Shown piece after piece: positions 43,361 through 58,300 of a stretch of 64,000 bases of DNA. The stretch's first letter is position 1. The number at the start of each line of letters is the position of its first letter. Both the position numbers and the translations under genes were made by a program. The stretch comes from CAYPZL01 sp964415045. Its GTDB lineage: Bacteria; Planctomycetota; Phycisphaerae; Sedimentisphaerales; Anaerobacaceae. The stretch covers positions 1 through 64,000 of the forward strand of contig CAYPZL010000006.1 of assembly GCA_964415045.1 (NCBI GenBank), in the 5' to 3' direction. Under the pieces are notes generated by a model. It did not search any database. It was not told the origin of the DNA and was given only the letters and a program-made list of their open reading frames with translations.

Positions 43361-46300
43361 ATGAAAGAGCACATTCAGGAGCGACCTGGCACCTGGCGGT
43401 TACTAATAAGCTCGGCGTTGATTCTCTGCGCCTCAGTCGGCCTGGTGACAGCCAATGACCTGTCGTTTTCACTGTCGGACGCGATCGGCTACGACGGCAC
43501 GAGCCCGGAGGAGCAAGGGACGTTGCTCGTTCGTTTCGTAGACACAGACGGTCCGCCCGCAACGTGTCCCGACCTGGTTGGCCCCCGGACTGCGCGCTCG
43601 GTGCGCGAGCGGATCGCCGGGACCATCATGGAGGGGGCGTCGATCGAGCAGGAATACGACGGCCTGGTGCAAGGCCTGACCCGCGTGCGGCTGCCGAAAG
43701 GGCGGTCGGTGGTGGACGCCCTGGCCGAGTTCGGCGCCTGCGAAGACGTCCTGTATGCGGAACCCAACTACAAATACTCGCTGTGCCGCACGCCCAACGA
43801 CCCGCAGTACGTCGATCAGTGGGCGCTGAACAACACGGGCCAGACGGGGGGCCGCGAAGACGCGGACATCGACGCGCCCGAGGCCTGGGACATCCAGACC
43901 GGCGACCGGAGCATCATCGTCGCCATCCTGGACACCGGTATCGACACGACCCACCCGGAACTGGTGATCAATCTCTGGATGAACAACGCCGAGATGTTCG
44001 GCGAGCCGGACGTCGATGACGACGGCAACGGTTACGCCGACGATTTTTACGGCTACGATTTCGTCAACGACGTTCCGGACCCGGTGGACGACGTTTATCA
44101 CGGGACGCACGTGGCCGGCATCATCGGCGCTTTTACCAACAACATGATGGGTATCGCCGGTGTTTGCTGGAACGTCACGCTGATGCCGTTGAAGGTGGCC
44201 GACGCCGACGGCGTGAATCTGGATGCGGCCGTGGCGGCCATCGAGTACGCCGTCAAGTCCGGCGCCAAGATCATCAACGCCTCGTGGGCCAGCGAGGAAT
44301 ACAGCGAGAGTTTGAAAAACGCAATCGAGGCGGCCGGCGAGCAGGGCGTCCTGTTCGTGGCAGCGGCCGGCAACGGCTCGGGCAACATCGACAATTCCCG
44401 CGTGTATCCGGCCTGCTACGACGCCTACAACATCATTTCTGTCCTGGCGACCGACAGCGAGGACCGGCTCTCCTGGTCATCGAATTACGGGCGAGCTTCG
44501 GTGGACCTGGGCGAGCCGGGCGAAGAGGTGCTCAGCACGTTGCCGATGGAGGCGACGGGCCCCATGACCGAAGCGGGCCTGCCGACGGAATACGGTACGA
44601 TCAGCGGGACTTCGGTGGCCGGGCCTCACGTGGCCGGCGCCGCTGCGTTGCTGTGGTCGGAATTTCCGCCCCTTTCGTACTACCACGTCAAGCACGCCCT
44701 GATGCAGACGACGGACAAGGTGCTGGGCGGCCTGTGCCTGTCGCAGGGACGCCTGAACATGGCCCGGGCCCTGCAGGCGATACCGCAGGGACAGCCGGGG
44801 CGGGTGCTGAACACGCGCGACGACCCAGCCGATTCGGCCAGCTTCTACTTCTCCATCCAGGCGGCGATCGATGACGCCAACGACGGCGACGTCATCATTG
44901 TCGAGGGCGGACCCGAGAACAACACGATCTACCTGGAACGCATCGATTTCAAGGGCAAGGCCATCACCCTGCGCAGCGGCAGTGTCACCGATCCGAACGA
45001 TGAGACCGTCTACCCGGACACCACCTTCATTTTGGGGCTGGCCGAGGAAGGGTCGCTCGTGACATTTGTCAACGCCGAAGGTCCCGATACGGTCCTGAAA
45101 GGCTTCACCATCGGCTGGGGCGTGGCCCGGTACGGCGCCGGCATTCGCTGCGAAAACGCCTCGCCCACGATCAGCTATTGCATCATCAGCAACAACCAGG
45201 CCAGCAAGTTCGGAGGCGGCATCGACTGCTTCGGAGGCTCGCCGGAAATCACGAATTGCGTCATCAGCGACAACCGTGCCTTCGGGGCCGACGCCGCCGG
45301 TGGCGGCATCAATATCGAGGACGGTTCGCCGGTCATTACCAACTGCATTATTCGCAATAATTCATCCACGAATATCGGCGGGGGTCTGGCCTGCTACAAC
45401 CAGGCGGCCCCGAAGCTGTTCAACTGTTTCATCACGAACAACGCGGCGGTGGCCGGCAGCGGGCAAATCGACGTGGACGCTTCTTCGCCCACGATCACTA
45501 ACTGCACGATTGTCGTTTCGCCGAGCAATCCCGCCCGGGACGGCGGCATCGCCTGCTTCGGCGGCGCCGAGCCGACGATCACCAACTGTATTCTCTGGGG
45601 CAACGGCGACGACCTGTACAACTGCTCGGCGACGTACTCCTGCATCGAAGATATCGACGACGCCGGCGAGGGCGTTACGCACGACGATCCGCAGTTCACG
45701 CGCGGGCCTCGCGGCGTATACTACCTCAGCCAGATCGAAGCGGGGCAGTTGAGTGGCAGCCCGTGCGTCGATGCCGGCGATCCCAATACCGACCCCAATT
45801 TCGTCGCGTTCCTGGGCAACATGACCACGCGCACCGACGGCGTCGTGGATCTGGGCGTCGTGGATCTGGGAGCCCATTTCGGTGCCGCGCCGGCGCAGAT
45901 GTTCCCGCTCAACGTGGCCGTCGTGAACGCCAGGATGCAGCCCATCGATCCGAACGAGGCGGGCGGGTACGTCGATCCGAACGGCGGGTCCTTCCGCGAG
46001 TTCGAGGTCGTGCACCTGACGGCCTATCCGAAGGAAGGCTACCGCATCAAGCGCTGGATCGGCACGCCGGACGACTCGAGCCTCGATCCCAACGTCAGCT
46101 TCACGATGTTTGGCCCGACCGACATCATGATCGAGTTTGAGAAGATCCCGAGCTACACCCTCGAAACGAGCGTCAAGGGCGCCCACCGCAGCACCGACGA
46201 GGAGGAAATCCCGACGCTGACACCGTATCATCCCAGAGGGGCCTTGTACCCGGACGGGACGGTCGTGCAGTTGGTGGCTCTGCCGCCCGAGGGGTACATC

Positions 46301-49300
46301 GTGGACAAGTGGGAGGGGACCGACGACGACGGTTCCTGGGCCAACACCAACACGGTGACGATCGATTCCAACAAGGTGGTCACCGTGAGCTTCCGCATGC
46401 CACAGGAATTCCGTGTGCCGGGACAGTATCCCACCATCGCAGAGGCGATGGCGGCGGCCGCCGATCATGGCGACAAGGTCATCGTCGGCGCCGGTGTGTA
46501 CAGAACCACCGGTCTCGATTTTGACGGCAAGGCGCTGACCGTGGCCAGCGAGCGTCCGGACGATCCCTGCTGCGTGGCGGAAACGATCATTGACTGTGAC
46601 ATTGACGGCGACGACGAAGGCGACGGACGCGCCTTTATCCTCCAAAGTGGCGAAGGCCAGGATTCCGTGATCGACGGCTTTACGATCCGCAACGGCTGGG
46701 CCGTGGCCGATCCGAACACACCCGAGGATGGGGGCGGCACCGGTGCCCCGGGCACCGATGCCTTCGGTGGCGCCATCGCCTGTTTCAACGGCAGCAGCCC
46801 GACGTTGTCGCATTTGATTATCCAGAACTGCCGCGCTCAGGGCAAGGTTGGTGAGGACGGCAGCTTCGTGTACGATCCGTTCCCGGCCCCGCCGGCGCCT
46901 GCCGACCCCGATCCTCCGCTCGATCCGTTGGATCCTCCCAGGCCGCCTGACCCGAACGATCCGAACGCGCCGGCGGACCCGAATGCCGGTGTCGCCGGCG
47001 AGGCCGGTGAGGACGGAGCGGCCGGTGCCGACGGCGCCGACGGTGCGCCCGGGGCCGATGGCTACAACGGCGGTCGAGGGGGCCACGGTTATGGAGGCGC
47101 CCTCTACTTCGACGCCAACAGTGCGCCGATTATCTGGAACGTTGTGATTGAAAACTCCCGCGCCCTGGGCGGCAACGGCGGTTTTGGCGGCACCGGCCAG
47201 GACGGCGGCGACGGTGCCGACGGGCAGAACGGTCAGGACGGCCAGGCCGGTCAGGATGGCGGTGAGGGAATCGATGATGGCCCGCAGGGCGCCGGTGGAA
47301 ACGGCGGCGCCGGCGGCGATGGCGGTAATGGCGGCGCCGGTGGTGCCGGTGGTCGCGGCGGTGACGGCGGCGATGCCGGCGAAGCCCTCGGTGGCGCCAT
47401 GTACTTCGGACCGGGCTGTAAGCCGATCATCCGGTTCTGCCGAATCGTCGATTCGTCCGTGAAGCAGGGTATCGGTGCGCCCGGCGGCGCCGGCGGCGCC
47501 GGCGGCAGCGGTGGCAACGCCGGTGTCGGTGGAGTCGGCGGCGAAGGCGGCGAGGGTGAGCCGGCCGGCGAAGCCGGGGCGGACGGCGCCGAGGGCGTCG
47601 GTGGCAACGGCGGTCCGGGCGGTGCCGGCGGCAGCATGGGCAGAAACGGCGATCGCGCCTGGGGTGGCGCCATCTACTTCGGCGAAGGGTGCCAGGTCAA
47701 AATGTCCGATACGGTCATCAGCTACAGCTCGGCGGTGTCGGAAGACGTGAATGCGGTTGCGTACGAAGGCGGTGCCGGCGGTAACGGCGGCGCCGGTGGC
47801 AGTCCTGGTGGAATCGGCGGCGATGGCGGTGCCGGCGGCGACGGTAACCCGGTCGGTCCGGCGGGCAACCCCGGTGCGGCCGGCACCGACGGCGGCGACG
47901 GCAACCCGGGCGAGGCCGGCGGCACCGACAGCAGCATCACCACCGGCTTCGGCGGCGCGATCTACTACGACCGCGGCTGCGTCGTGGAGCTGACCGATTG
48001 CTCCATCGGCTCGAGCAGCATCGACGGCGAGAGCGGCGGCGGCGAACATTACGCCGAAGGCTGCAAGGCCACGCTGTTGCGTTGCACGATCTCCAACAAT
48101 ACGTCCGCCATGAACGGCGGCGGCCAGTCCTTCGAGCCTTCCTGCTCGCTGACGGCCACGCAGTGCTCCTATCTGAGCAACGTCGCGACGCTCGACGGCG
48201 GCGGTCTCTACGTCCCGTTCAATTGCGTCGTCGATATCAATGACTCGACGTTCCAGGACAACCAGGCTCTCACGGCCCGGATCAGTTCCGGCGGCGCGAT
48301 CTATGGCGGCGGCGTCTGGAGCGACACCCTGGGAGACTGGTACAACGGCGGCTCACTGCACGTGCGCGGAACCGACCTGCTGAATAACCGCGCGGCCTTT
48401 GGCGGCAGCATGTACTGGTACGGCCTGGACGCCGACGTCAGCATCTTCGACTGCGTCATTCGCAACAACCAGGCCGAACACGGCGGCGGACTCTACTGGA
48501 GCGGTGGCGACGCCGAGGTCGTCCAGTGCAGCATCCGCGACAATATCGCCACCGGGCCCGCCACCACGGTGGATGTCCCGGCCCCGATGCCGGATCCGAA
48601 CGATCCGAACACGTGGCCCGATTCGAGCACGTGGCCCGATCCCAACGATCCGAATTCCATGTTCGACCCGAACAACGCGTGGACGCCCCCGGCGCTACAG
48701 GTGCAAGAGAGCACGATATGCGGCAGCGGCGGCGGTCTGCTCTCCTGGGATGCGGATTCCCTCATCCAGGATTGTATCATCGGCGGCAATACCTCTTTCG
48801 GCGGTGGCGGTGGCGTCTACCTCGGCGGCACGTCCTACCCGGTTCTGAAGAACTGTCTGGTCAAGGACAACACGGCCTTCATCGACGGCGGCGGTATCGC
48901 CACCTACTGGGACGCCGTGCCCACCATCACGAACTGTACGATCGTGGACAACCAGGCCTACGATCCCAACGAGCCCAATCGCGGCAAGGGTGGGGGGCTC
49001 TCCTGCACCGACGACAGCAAAACGACGCTGATCAACAGTATCGTTGGAAACAACCAGGGCCAGCAGGGCAGCCAGATCGCCATCGGCAGCGAAAGCGACA
49101 TTCGCTACGCCCAGTACCCGTCGACCCTGACGGTCTCGTACAGCGCCATTGAAGGCGGCCAGGGCGGCATCCACGTCGAGCCCGGACGCGTCCTCAACTG
49201 GCTCAACGGCAACATTCAGGACGACCCGCTCTTTACCGAGTCGTACTTCCTCAGTCAGATCGCCGCCGGCCAGCCGGCGGACAGCCCCTGCGTCGACGCC

Positions 49301-52300
49301 GGCAGTGCGTCGGCCCTGACGCTCGGTCTGGATACGTACACGACCCGCACGGACGACGTCCCCGACGCCGGCACCGTGGACATGGGCTTCCACTACATCG
49401 GCCTGGGCCGGTTCCACCTGACCGTCAACACCATCGGCAACGGTACGGTCACACCCAGCGACGTGTGGTTCTACGAGTTCCAGCCCGTCACGCTGGTGGC
49501 GCAGCCCGCCGAGGGCTATCGCGTCAGGCAGTGGATCGGGACCGATGACGACGATCCCTCGTGGAACAAGAACCGGGTAACCGTCGCGTTCGACGGCTCG
49601 GCGACAGTCACGGTGGAGTTCGAGCGGGACATCACGAACAACCTGATGGTGCCGGATCAGTATCCGACGATCGAAGCGGCGGTCGCGGCCGCCGGTCCCG
49701 GTGGAAACAACATCGTCGTCCGTCAGGGCGTTCACTCCGTGAGTGCCTCGAGCGGCATCGATTTCCAGGGCAAGATCATTACGCTCACCTCTATGGATCC
49801 GAACGATCCCAACGTGGTGGCCAATACGATCATCGAGTGTAATGCCGACCGCTTTACGCCGCGTCGGGCCTTCCATTTCCACAGTGGCGAGGATCCCAAC
49901 GTGGTGGTGACCGGCCTGACGATTCGGGGCGGGTACATGCGGGCTCAGAAGGGCCAGGCCGGTCGGTATGGCGTCCTCACGCCCGATCCGTACGAGCGAA
50001 CCGGTCCGCAGGACAACGACCCGCCGCGCGCCGAGCGCGGCCAACCGGCGACCGGCGACGCCTACGGCGGTGGTATCCTTTGCGAGAACGGCAGTTCGCC
50101 GACTTTCCGCAACTGTGTGATCGCCGACTGTACGGTGACCGGCGCCCACGGTGGCGACGGTGCCGACGGTCAAACTGGGGCGCCCAACCCCTGGAGTTAC
50201 CAGATTCCGGGCGAAGACAACGTCCAGACGACCAACGAGAACCAGTGGGGCGGCCACGGTGAAACCGGCACCGGTACCGGCTTTGGCGGCGGCCTGGCGG
50301 CTCGAGACGGCAGCCGGCCCGTGTTGATCGGCTGCACGTTCGAGAACAACACGGCTATGGGCGGTGTCGGTGGCGAAGGCGGCGACGCCGGCAGTCATCC
50401 TGGCGGCGTCCAGGGCCATGGCGGCGACGGCGGCAACGGCGTCGGCGACGGTCGCGGTGGCGCGATTTACGTCGACCAATCCAGTGCGCCGGTGGTTAGG
50501 AACTGTCGCTTCATCAACAACGTGGCGCGGACGGGTATGGGCGGCACGGGCGGCCTGACCGGCGAGGGCACTGATCTGGCTGCACCGCGAGGACCCGCTG
50601 CCGACGGTTCCGACGGCTCGGCCGTATCCACCGGGACCGAGGCGGGCGGCGCGGTCTACTATGCCAGCGGCACCACGGCCGACTACATCGATTCGATCTT
50701 CAGCGGAAACGCGGCCCTCCAAGTCTCCGCCGGCTTCGACTTTGGCGGCGCTGGCTTCACGACGGTCGAAGTTGAAACGGATGCACGCGGCGGTGCGCTC
50801 TACTCGGAAACGGGCAATACGATCTCGTTGACCGGCTGTCTCTTCGATGACCAGAGAGGCGGCGCGATCTACGTTGAGGGGAGCTCGACGGTTGATGTCA
50901 ACGATTGCCGGTTCACTGACAACTCGCTTAGCGGCGTGTCAGCCGGGAGTTTCTTCTTCCGTCCCGGCTTCGGTCCCGGCGGCTTTGTCACGCCGAGAGA
51001 GTCCGGGGGCGGTGCGATCCACGTGGGACCCAACTGTGCGCAGGTCAACTTCGCGCATACCCGTTTCTTCGGCAACTCGACCGACGACGCCGGTGGCGCG
51101 GTCCGTTTGCGCAGCAGTGCGGACTTTGTCCACTGTGTGTTTGGCGGCAACTCGTCGGGCAACAACGGCGGCGCCCTGGATGTCTATCACGACACCGGCG
51201 ATTCCGCGACTCGAGACGTCCTGGACTTGCGGTTTGCCTATTGCAGCTTCCGAGGCAACCGGGCCAACGTCGGCTTGGACGGCTGGGGCGGTGCGATACG
51301 CGCTCAGGATGTCAACGCCGTACTGACGGATTGCGATTTCACGCACAACACCGCCAAGAACGGCGGGGCTTTGTTCACCTCGGCCAGCACCCTGTCCCTG
51401 ACGGGCTCGCTGATCAGCGGCAACCGGGGCACCGGGGCCAGCCAGATCGACACGGCCGCGGGCTTCGATACGGTGGGCCGGTTCGGTGTGAGCCACAGTA
51501 TGGATTTGGGTACCGGCACCGACGCCGGCGGTGCTTTGTTCTGTGCCGACTCGGCGGTGACCATCGCCGATTGTACGCTGAGCGATAATGCGATCGAAGG
51601 TGTCAACGGCGCCGGCGGCGCCATCGCTTTCCACGGCGGTTTCGTGCCGCACGTGGTCAGGAACTGTTTGATCACCGGCAACTCCGCCAGCAAGTACGGC
51701 GGCGCCGTCTCCTGCGACGCCCACGCGACGCCGACGCTCCAGAACTGTACGTTCGTGGCCAACACGGCCGGCGCCCTGGGCGGCGCCACGTACTGCGATT
51801 GGAGCTCGGACATCACGATCCTGAACTCCATCTTCCAGAACAACAGCAATCGCGCTATCGGTCTGGTCGACAGCGACGCGCAGACCGCCATCACGCACTG
51901 CCTGTTTGACGGCAATGCCCAGGGGGACTACGGCGTGCTTGACAGCGCGACCGATGAAATCAGTCAGCTCGCCGGCCCGGAGGTCGATGCGACGAATCTC
52001 AGCGGCAGTGCGCAGTTTGCGACCGGACCGTTCGGTGCCTACTATCTCGGTCAGACCGCCGCGGGCCAGCCGGCCGACAGCCCCGCGCTGGATGCCGGTT
52101 TGGGTGCGGCGGCCGACTACGGCCTCGACACCTACACCACGCGTACGGACAACGGCCTGGACGAGGCCGGTGTGGATCTCGGTTATCATTATCCCGATCC
52201 AAACACCTTGGCGCAGTATCAACTCACCGCCGAGGTGCTCGGCGAGCACGGCGAGGTGGCGCCCAACAGCGGGATCTACTACGCCGGAACGCCCGTAGAC

Positions 52301-55300
52301 CTGACGGCCACGCCCGACAAGGGGTATCGGGTACGCCAGTGGACCGGTACCAATGATGACGCCACACATGCGGTGGACAACCTCGTCGTGATGTGGTCTG
52401 ATCGCGACGTGACGGTAGAGTTCGAGCAGCCCCGGACCATCAAGGTCGGCACCGACCCGAACTATACGTCCATCATGCGCGCCATCGACGAGGCGGTCGA
52501 CGGCGACGTCGTCATGTTGCCCACGGGTGTCATAAGTCCGCCTTACAATGCGTTCCCGCATCCGGTGATTACCGTCGACAAGGCCATCACGCTGACCAGC
52601 GAGAACCCCGACGATCCCGACGTGGTGGCGGGCACCGTTATCCATTATGTGATTCTCGACATCGCTACGCTGGATTCGGAAGCCGTCATTGACGGACTCA
52701 CGGTCTACGCCAGTCGCATGCACATCACCGGTTGCTCGCCGACGGTGCGCAACTGTGTCTTCAAAGAGTGCCATTGGTTCGGCATCGATGGTCGAGACGG
52801 CGATGCGATTCCCCAGCCGCCGCACGATGGTGAGGATGGGGCGAGCGTCCCGGGCGGCGCCATGACGATTGTCAATGGCTCTCCCACGATTCAGAACTGC
52901 ACGTTTGACAACTGCTCGGCCGAGGGGGGGGACGGCGGAAACGGTTCCAATGCCCCTGGCGTTGGGCGTGACGGTGGATGGGCCGGCGGCGCCTACGGCG
53001 GCGCCGTCTATTGTGGTTTCAACAGTAATCCCACCTTCACCGATTGTGCGTTCCTGGACTGCGTCGCCAGTGGCGGTAACGGCGGAAACGGCGGCGATGC
53101 GACGGGAATCGTCATACATGGCGGACGTGCCGGCAACTTTGTGTTCTCTCCGTCCGAAGAGGCCGCGTTCGAGTGGTATTGGTGGGACGGCTGGGAATGG
53201 GGCTGGTACGACAGCGCCGGCCTGCCCATGTTCGGTGGCGGACACTACAAGGACTACTGGAAGTACAGCGGGTACGGCGGCGCCGTGTACTGTGAGAATG
53301 AGAGCTCACCGAAGTTCCTGCGGTGTACGTTTACCAACACCCGTACGCATGGGGGCATCACCGGCGTGGGCGGCACCCCGTTCGAGACGCTGGAGCCGAC
53401 GTTGCCAATCAACATCGAGAACTTCGGCGGCGCGCTGTATGCTTCCTACGGTTGCAATCCCGAATTAGTGGACTGTACGTTCACCAACTGCTTCGCGGAC
53501 CTGCAGCTCGATCCGAACACGCTGCCCGATCCGAACGGAGTGATCGACCCGGACAACCCGCAGCGCTTCTTCACGATGCCGGACGACATCTACCTCAGCT
53601 ACGGCGGCGCCCTGGCCTTTGAGGACGATTGTTCCCCGAAGATGGTCAACTGCAAGATCACCAACTGCGAAGCCACCAACGGTGGCGCCATCTGGTGGTC
53701 TGACTCGAAGCTGGAGATCGTCGACAGCACGATCACGGACAACCACGCCTACAACGGCGCGGGCCTCTATTCGGTCGAGGCGACCGGTACGATCACCAAC
53801 ACCACGGTGGCGCGAAACCTCGCCTTCGTGGACCCGAGCGACCCGAACGGGCCGCTCGCTCTGGACGGCTCGATCTACCCGTTCATCGATCGGCCTCCGG
53901 TAATCGATCCGAACGCCGATCCCAACGCACCTCAGACGCCGGGTCCGGGTGATGAGCCCGAAGACGATGTGCCGCCCGGAGTGGAACTCGGCACGATCTT
54001 CAGCCACGGCGGCGGCTACTACTGCTTCGCCTCGGTGGTCGATATCAAGGACAGTGTGTTCACGCAGAACGAGGCCAACGGCTCCGGCGGCGGCATCTTC
54101 TACAGCGGCAGCGATATGGACCTCCCGTTTGCGCCGTCGCTGCACAACACGCTGGTGACGAAGAACGTCTCGGCCCGGGACGGCGGCGGTATCTCGGCCA
54201 CCTGGTTTGCCGAGCCGACGATTTCGAGCTGTACGATTGCCGACAACAAGGTCACCGGCGCCCTGGGCGACGGGGCCGGGTATGGCGGCGGTCTCTACGT
54301 GGCCTACGAGAGCAACGCCATCGTGCGGGATTCGATCATCTGGGGCAACCTCAGCGTGGACGGCTCCCAGATCGCCGTGGGCACGTGGGACGAGTATCAG
54401 CCCCGGCCCTCGACGATAACGATCAGCAACACGGATATCGGGCCGCGTTTCGATCCGAATCAGCTCGGTCCCATCGGGTTGATTGCGGCCGAAGGCGTCG
54501 ACGACGAGCCGCCGGTGGGCCCGATCCCCGACGACGGTGACGTGTACACCGATCGCGCCGAGATCTTCAAGGGCTTCACCGAGGGGCAGGACAAGGTCAA
54601 GGTGATCGTGACGCTCGCCGAGCCGACCAGCCTGAAGGCATCGACCGACTGGGACAGCCCCGATTCGGTCGAGCTGTATCGCAAGAACATCACCGCCCGC
54701 CGGGCGTCCGTGCTCGAATCGCTGCAGCCGGGCGACTTCGTCGAGCGCTATACCTTTGAAAACGTGGCGGCCTTCTCCGGCGAGGTCACTCGCGCCGGGT
54801 TGGAGAAAATGGCGAGCCACCCGCTCGTCCGCCATATCGAGCCGGTCCGCTACGTGCAGCCGGCGCTGGCCCAGGCGTTGTCCGTCGGCAATGCCAAGGA
54901 GGTCCGGCACATCTACAGCGGCCAGGGCGTTTCCATCGCCATCGTGGACTCCGGCATCGACTATACGCATCCGATGCTCGGCGGGGGCGGTTTCCCCAAC
55001 ACGAAGGTGATTGGCGGTTTCGACGTGGGCGGTGGCGACTTCGATCCCATGCCGACGAATCCGCACGGGACCGCCTGTGCGGGCATCGCCGGCGGCAGTC
55101 TGGCGACGGTCGGCGACTACATCGGCGGCGTGGCCTACGGCTCCAAGCTCTACGCCCTTAAGCTTACGACCGATGACGAGATGTGGCCGACCGATGCGGG
55201 CCTGCGGGCCTGGGACTGGTGCATCACGCATCGCAACGACGACCTGCAGAATCCGATCAAGGTCATCAGCAACAGTTGGGGCATCGGCTTCCCGTTCGAT

Positions 55301-58300
55301 GATACGATGATGGCCGACGAATTCTCGCCGGGCGCTACCGCGGTGGCGCGCATGGCGACGGATCTGGGCATCACGATCCTGGCGGCCTCGGGCAACGACG
55401 GATTCCCCGGATGGGGAATCGAGTGGCCCGCTGCCATGTCGGATGTGATTTCCGTCGGCGCTTTGTACGACACGACGAGCGCCGTGACGAACTACTCCAA
55501 CGCCGGTGATCTGCTGGACATTCTGGCGCCGGCGGACCCGGTCTATACCGCCGACATCGTCGGTTTCTTCGGGTACACGGCCGGCGACTACTTCCCGTAT
55601 TTCAACGGGACCTCGTCGGCGTGTCCGTTTGCGGCCGGCTGCGTGGCTTCGATTCAGAATGCGGCCCGGCAGCGGATCGGCCGGTTCCTGAGCCCGGCGG
55701 AAGTCAAGGAACTCCTGATCCGGACGGGTGATCCCATCACCGATACGAAGGTGGATCTCACCAAGCCGCGCGTCAATCTCGGTGCGGCGGTGATGAGTCC
55801 GTTCGGTCCGCCCATCTACCTGAGTCAGAACAGCGTCCTGAACGGCTGGGTCGCGCCCGAGTCGGACAACTACGACGCTTGGCAGCCGGCCTGGTGGGGC
55901 GCCGACGTCAACGTCCTGGAAGTGGACCCGCTCTTTGTCTCGGGGTATCTGCTCAGCCAGATTGCCGCCGGACAGGACGTGGACAGCCCAGTGCTCGACG
56001 CCGGCAGCGTGGACGCCAACGATCCGGTGTACGGCTTCGATCCGGACACCTACACGACCCGCACCGACGGTGTCGGCGACGTCAACATCCTGGACCTGGG
56101 CTATCACTATCCCATCGAGTCCCTCTCCGAGCTGACCGTCGCGGTCGTTGACGTGGAAGGCGATGTCCTGACCGACCCGAATCTGATCCACGGCTACGTG
56201 GACCCGAACAGCGGGCTCTATACGGACGGGGCCGTGATCGATCTGATCGCGCATCCCGATCCGAACTGGCGCGTCGCCGAGTGGTCCGGGACGGACGACG
56301 ATGATCGGGTCGATCCGAACAACACCGTGACGATGGCGGGCGACCGGTACGTCACGGTGCGGTTCGAGGAGATCCCGAAGCACGCACTGACCGTGGTCGC
56401 GATCGGTCCCGGCGTGGTCGAGCCCAATCAAGGCATGTACAACGAGGCCGAGGTGGTCACGCTGGTGGCCACGCCCGAGGAAGGATATCGCGTCAGACGC
56501 TGGATCGGCGCCGACGTGGCTCCAGGGTGGAACCAGAATACGAATACGGTCACCATCGGCGCCGTCGATGCCGTGGTCACGGTGGAATTCGAAGAAGCCC
56601 GGACGCGAAACATCCTGGTGCCGAAGGAATACGAGACGATTGAAGAGGCCGTGGCGGCCGCCAGTCCCGGCGACACCAACATCATTATCAGCGAAGGTGT
56701 CTACACCGTGACCAGTCCCATGGGCATCGACCTGCAGGGCAAGCGCATCCGGATCATGTCGACCGATCCGAACGATCCCAACATTGTGGCGCAGACGATT
56801 ATCGACTGCGGCGGCGACCGCCTGACGCCGCGGCGCGCGTTCCACTTCCACAGTGGCGAGCCGCGCGATTGCATCGTTACCGGTCTGACCATTCGCAACG
56901 CCTACTGGGCGGGCGCCATTGGCGGCATCGAGCCCAACGCGGTCTGGGGTATGATGGTCCCCGATGACCCGAATGACCTTGCTAATACGTTCTTCTACAT
57001 GGCCGACGGCGCCGATGCCAACGGCGTCGGTTACGGCGGCGCGATCCTGTGCGAAAACGCCAGCTCGCCGACCATCAGCAAGTGCGTGATCGAGGACTGC
57101 ACGGTCGTCGGCGCCCAGGGCGGCGACGGTCTCAGCGGCATGATGGTCGCCGGCGATACCGACGGCGATTGGGGCGGCGATGGTGGCGACGGCCGCGGAA
57201 CCGGCTACGGCGGCGCCATCGCATGTCTGGGCGGCAGCCAGCCTCTTGTGTCGAAATGTACCATCCGCAATTGCACGGCCCGCGGCGGCATGGGCGGCAA
57301 CGGCGGTAACGGCAGCGAACGTCTCGACGGCGGCGGCAACGAAAGCTGGGGCGGCGACGGCGGCAACGCCATCGGCGACGGACGCGGCGGCGCCGTCTAC
57401 TGCGCCGAAGACAGCAACGCGGTCTTCGAGAGCTGCCGGTTCGTGAACAACTCCGCCACGACGGGATTGCCCGGTACGGGCGGTCGTCGCGGCGGCGGTG
57501 CCGCACTCGATCCGCCCGCTTTCAACGGCTCCAGCGGAACGACCCTGAGCGAAGGAACGGTCTGGGGCGGTGCCGTGTACCAGGAAGGCGCCAGCCCGAC
57601 GTTCGTCGATTGTACGTTCATCAACAACAAGGCCTACGAGTCGTACGCCTATTCCTTCTTCAGCGGACTCTACATCGAGGACCTGGAGACCGAGGAGATC
57701 GTGATCTACTCCCTCGGCGGTGCGCTCTACGCCGCAGAGGGCACGACCGTCGCGCCCGAGCGATGCACCTTCACCGGCAACATGAACAGTGCGATCTACG
57801 TCCCGGGCAAGTCGGTCATTGACATCAACGAGTGCTCGTTCAGCAAGAACGAAACCAGTTCGGAAAACTCCGAGTTCCGTTCGTATAACCAGTTCATCTT
57901 CCTGGACGGAGAAATCATCGATACCTTCGATCCGAATGAGGTGTTCGATTACTCGGGCGGCGCGTTGTACGTCGGTCCGTCCTGTCCGAGTGTGACTCTG
58001 CGCAACAGCCAGTTCTACAGCAACAAGGCTTCGATGCAGGGCGGTGCCGTTCGCCTGATGAGCGACGCCAACATGGTGGGCTGCTCCTTCTCCGGCAACA
58101 AGGCCGAGGAGGACGGCGGCGCCATCGAGGCGTACTACTCCACCGGCGATCCGCAGAACCCGCTGAAGCTCCAGTTGCATCTGGATTCCTGCACCTTCGG
58201 CGGCAACCAGGCGCACGAGGGCAAGTACGGCCAGGGCGGCGCTCTGCACTTCGTGGACTTCAACGCGGTGCTGACCGACTGTTACTTCCTGGGCAACAAG

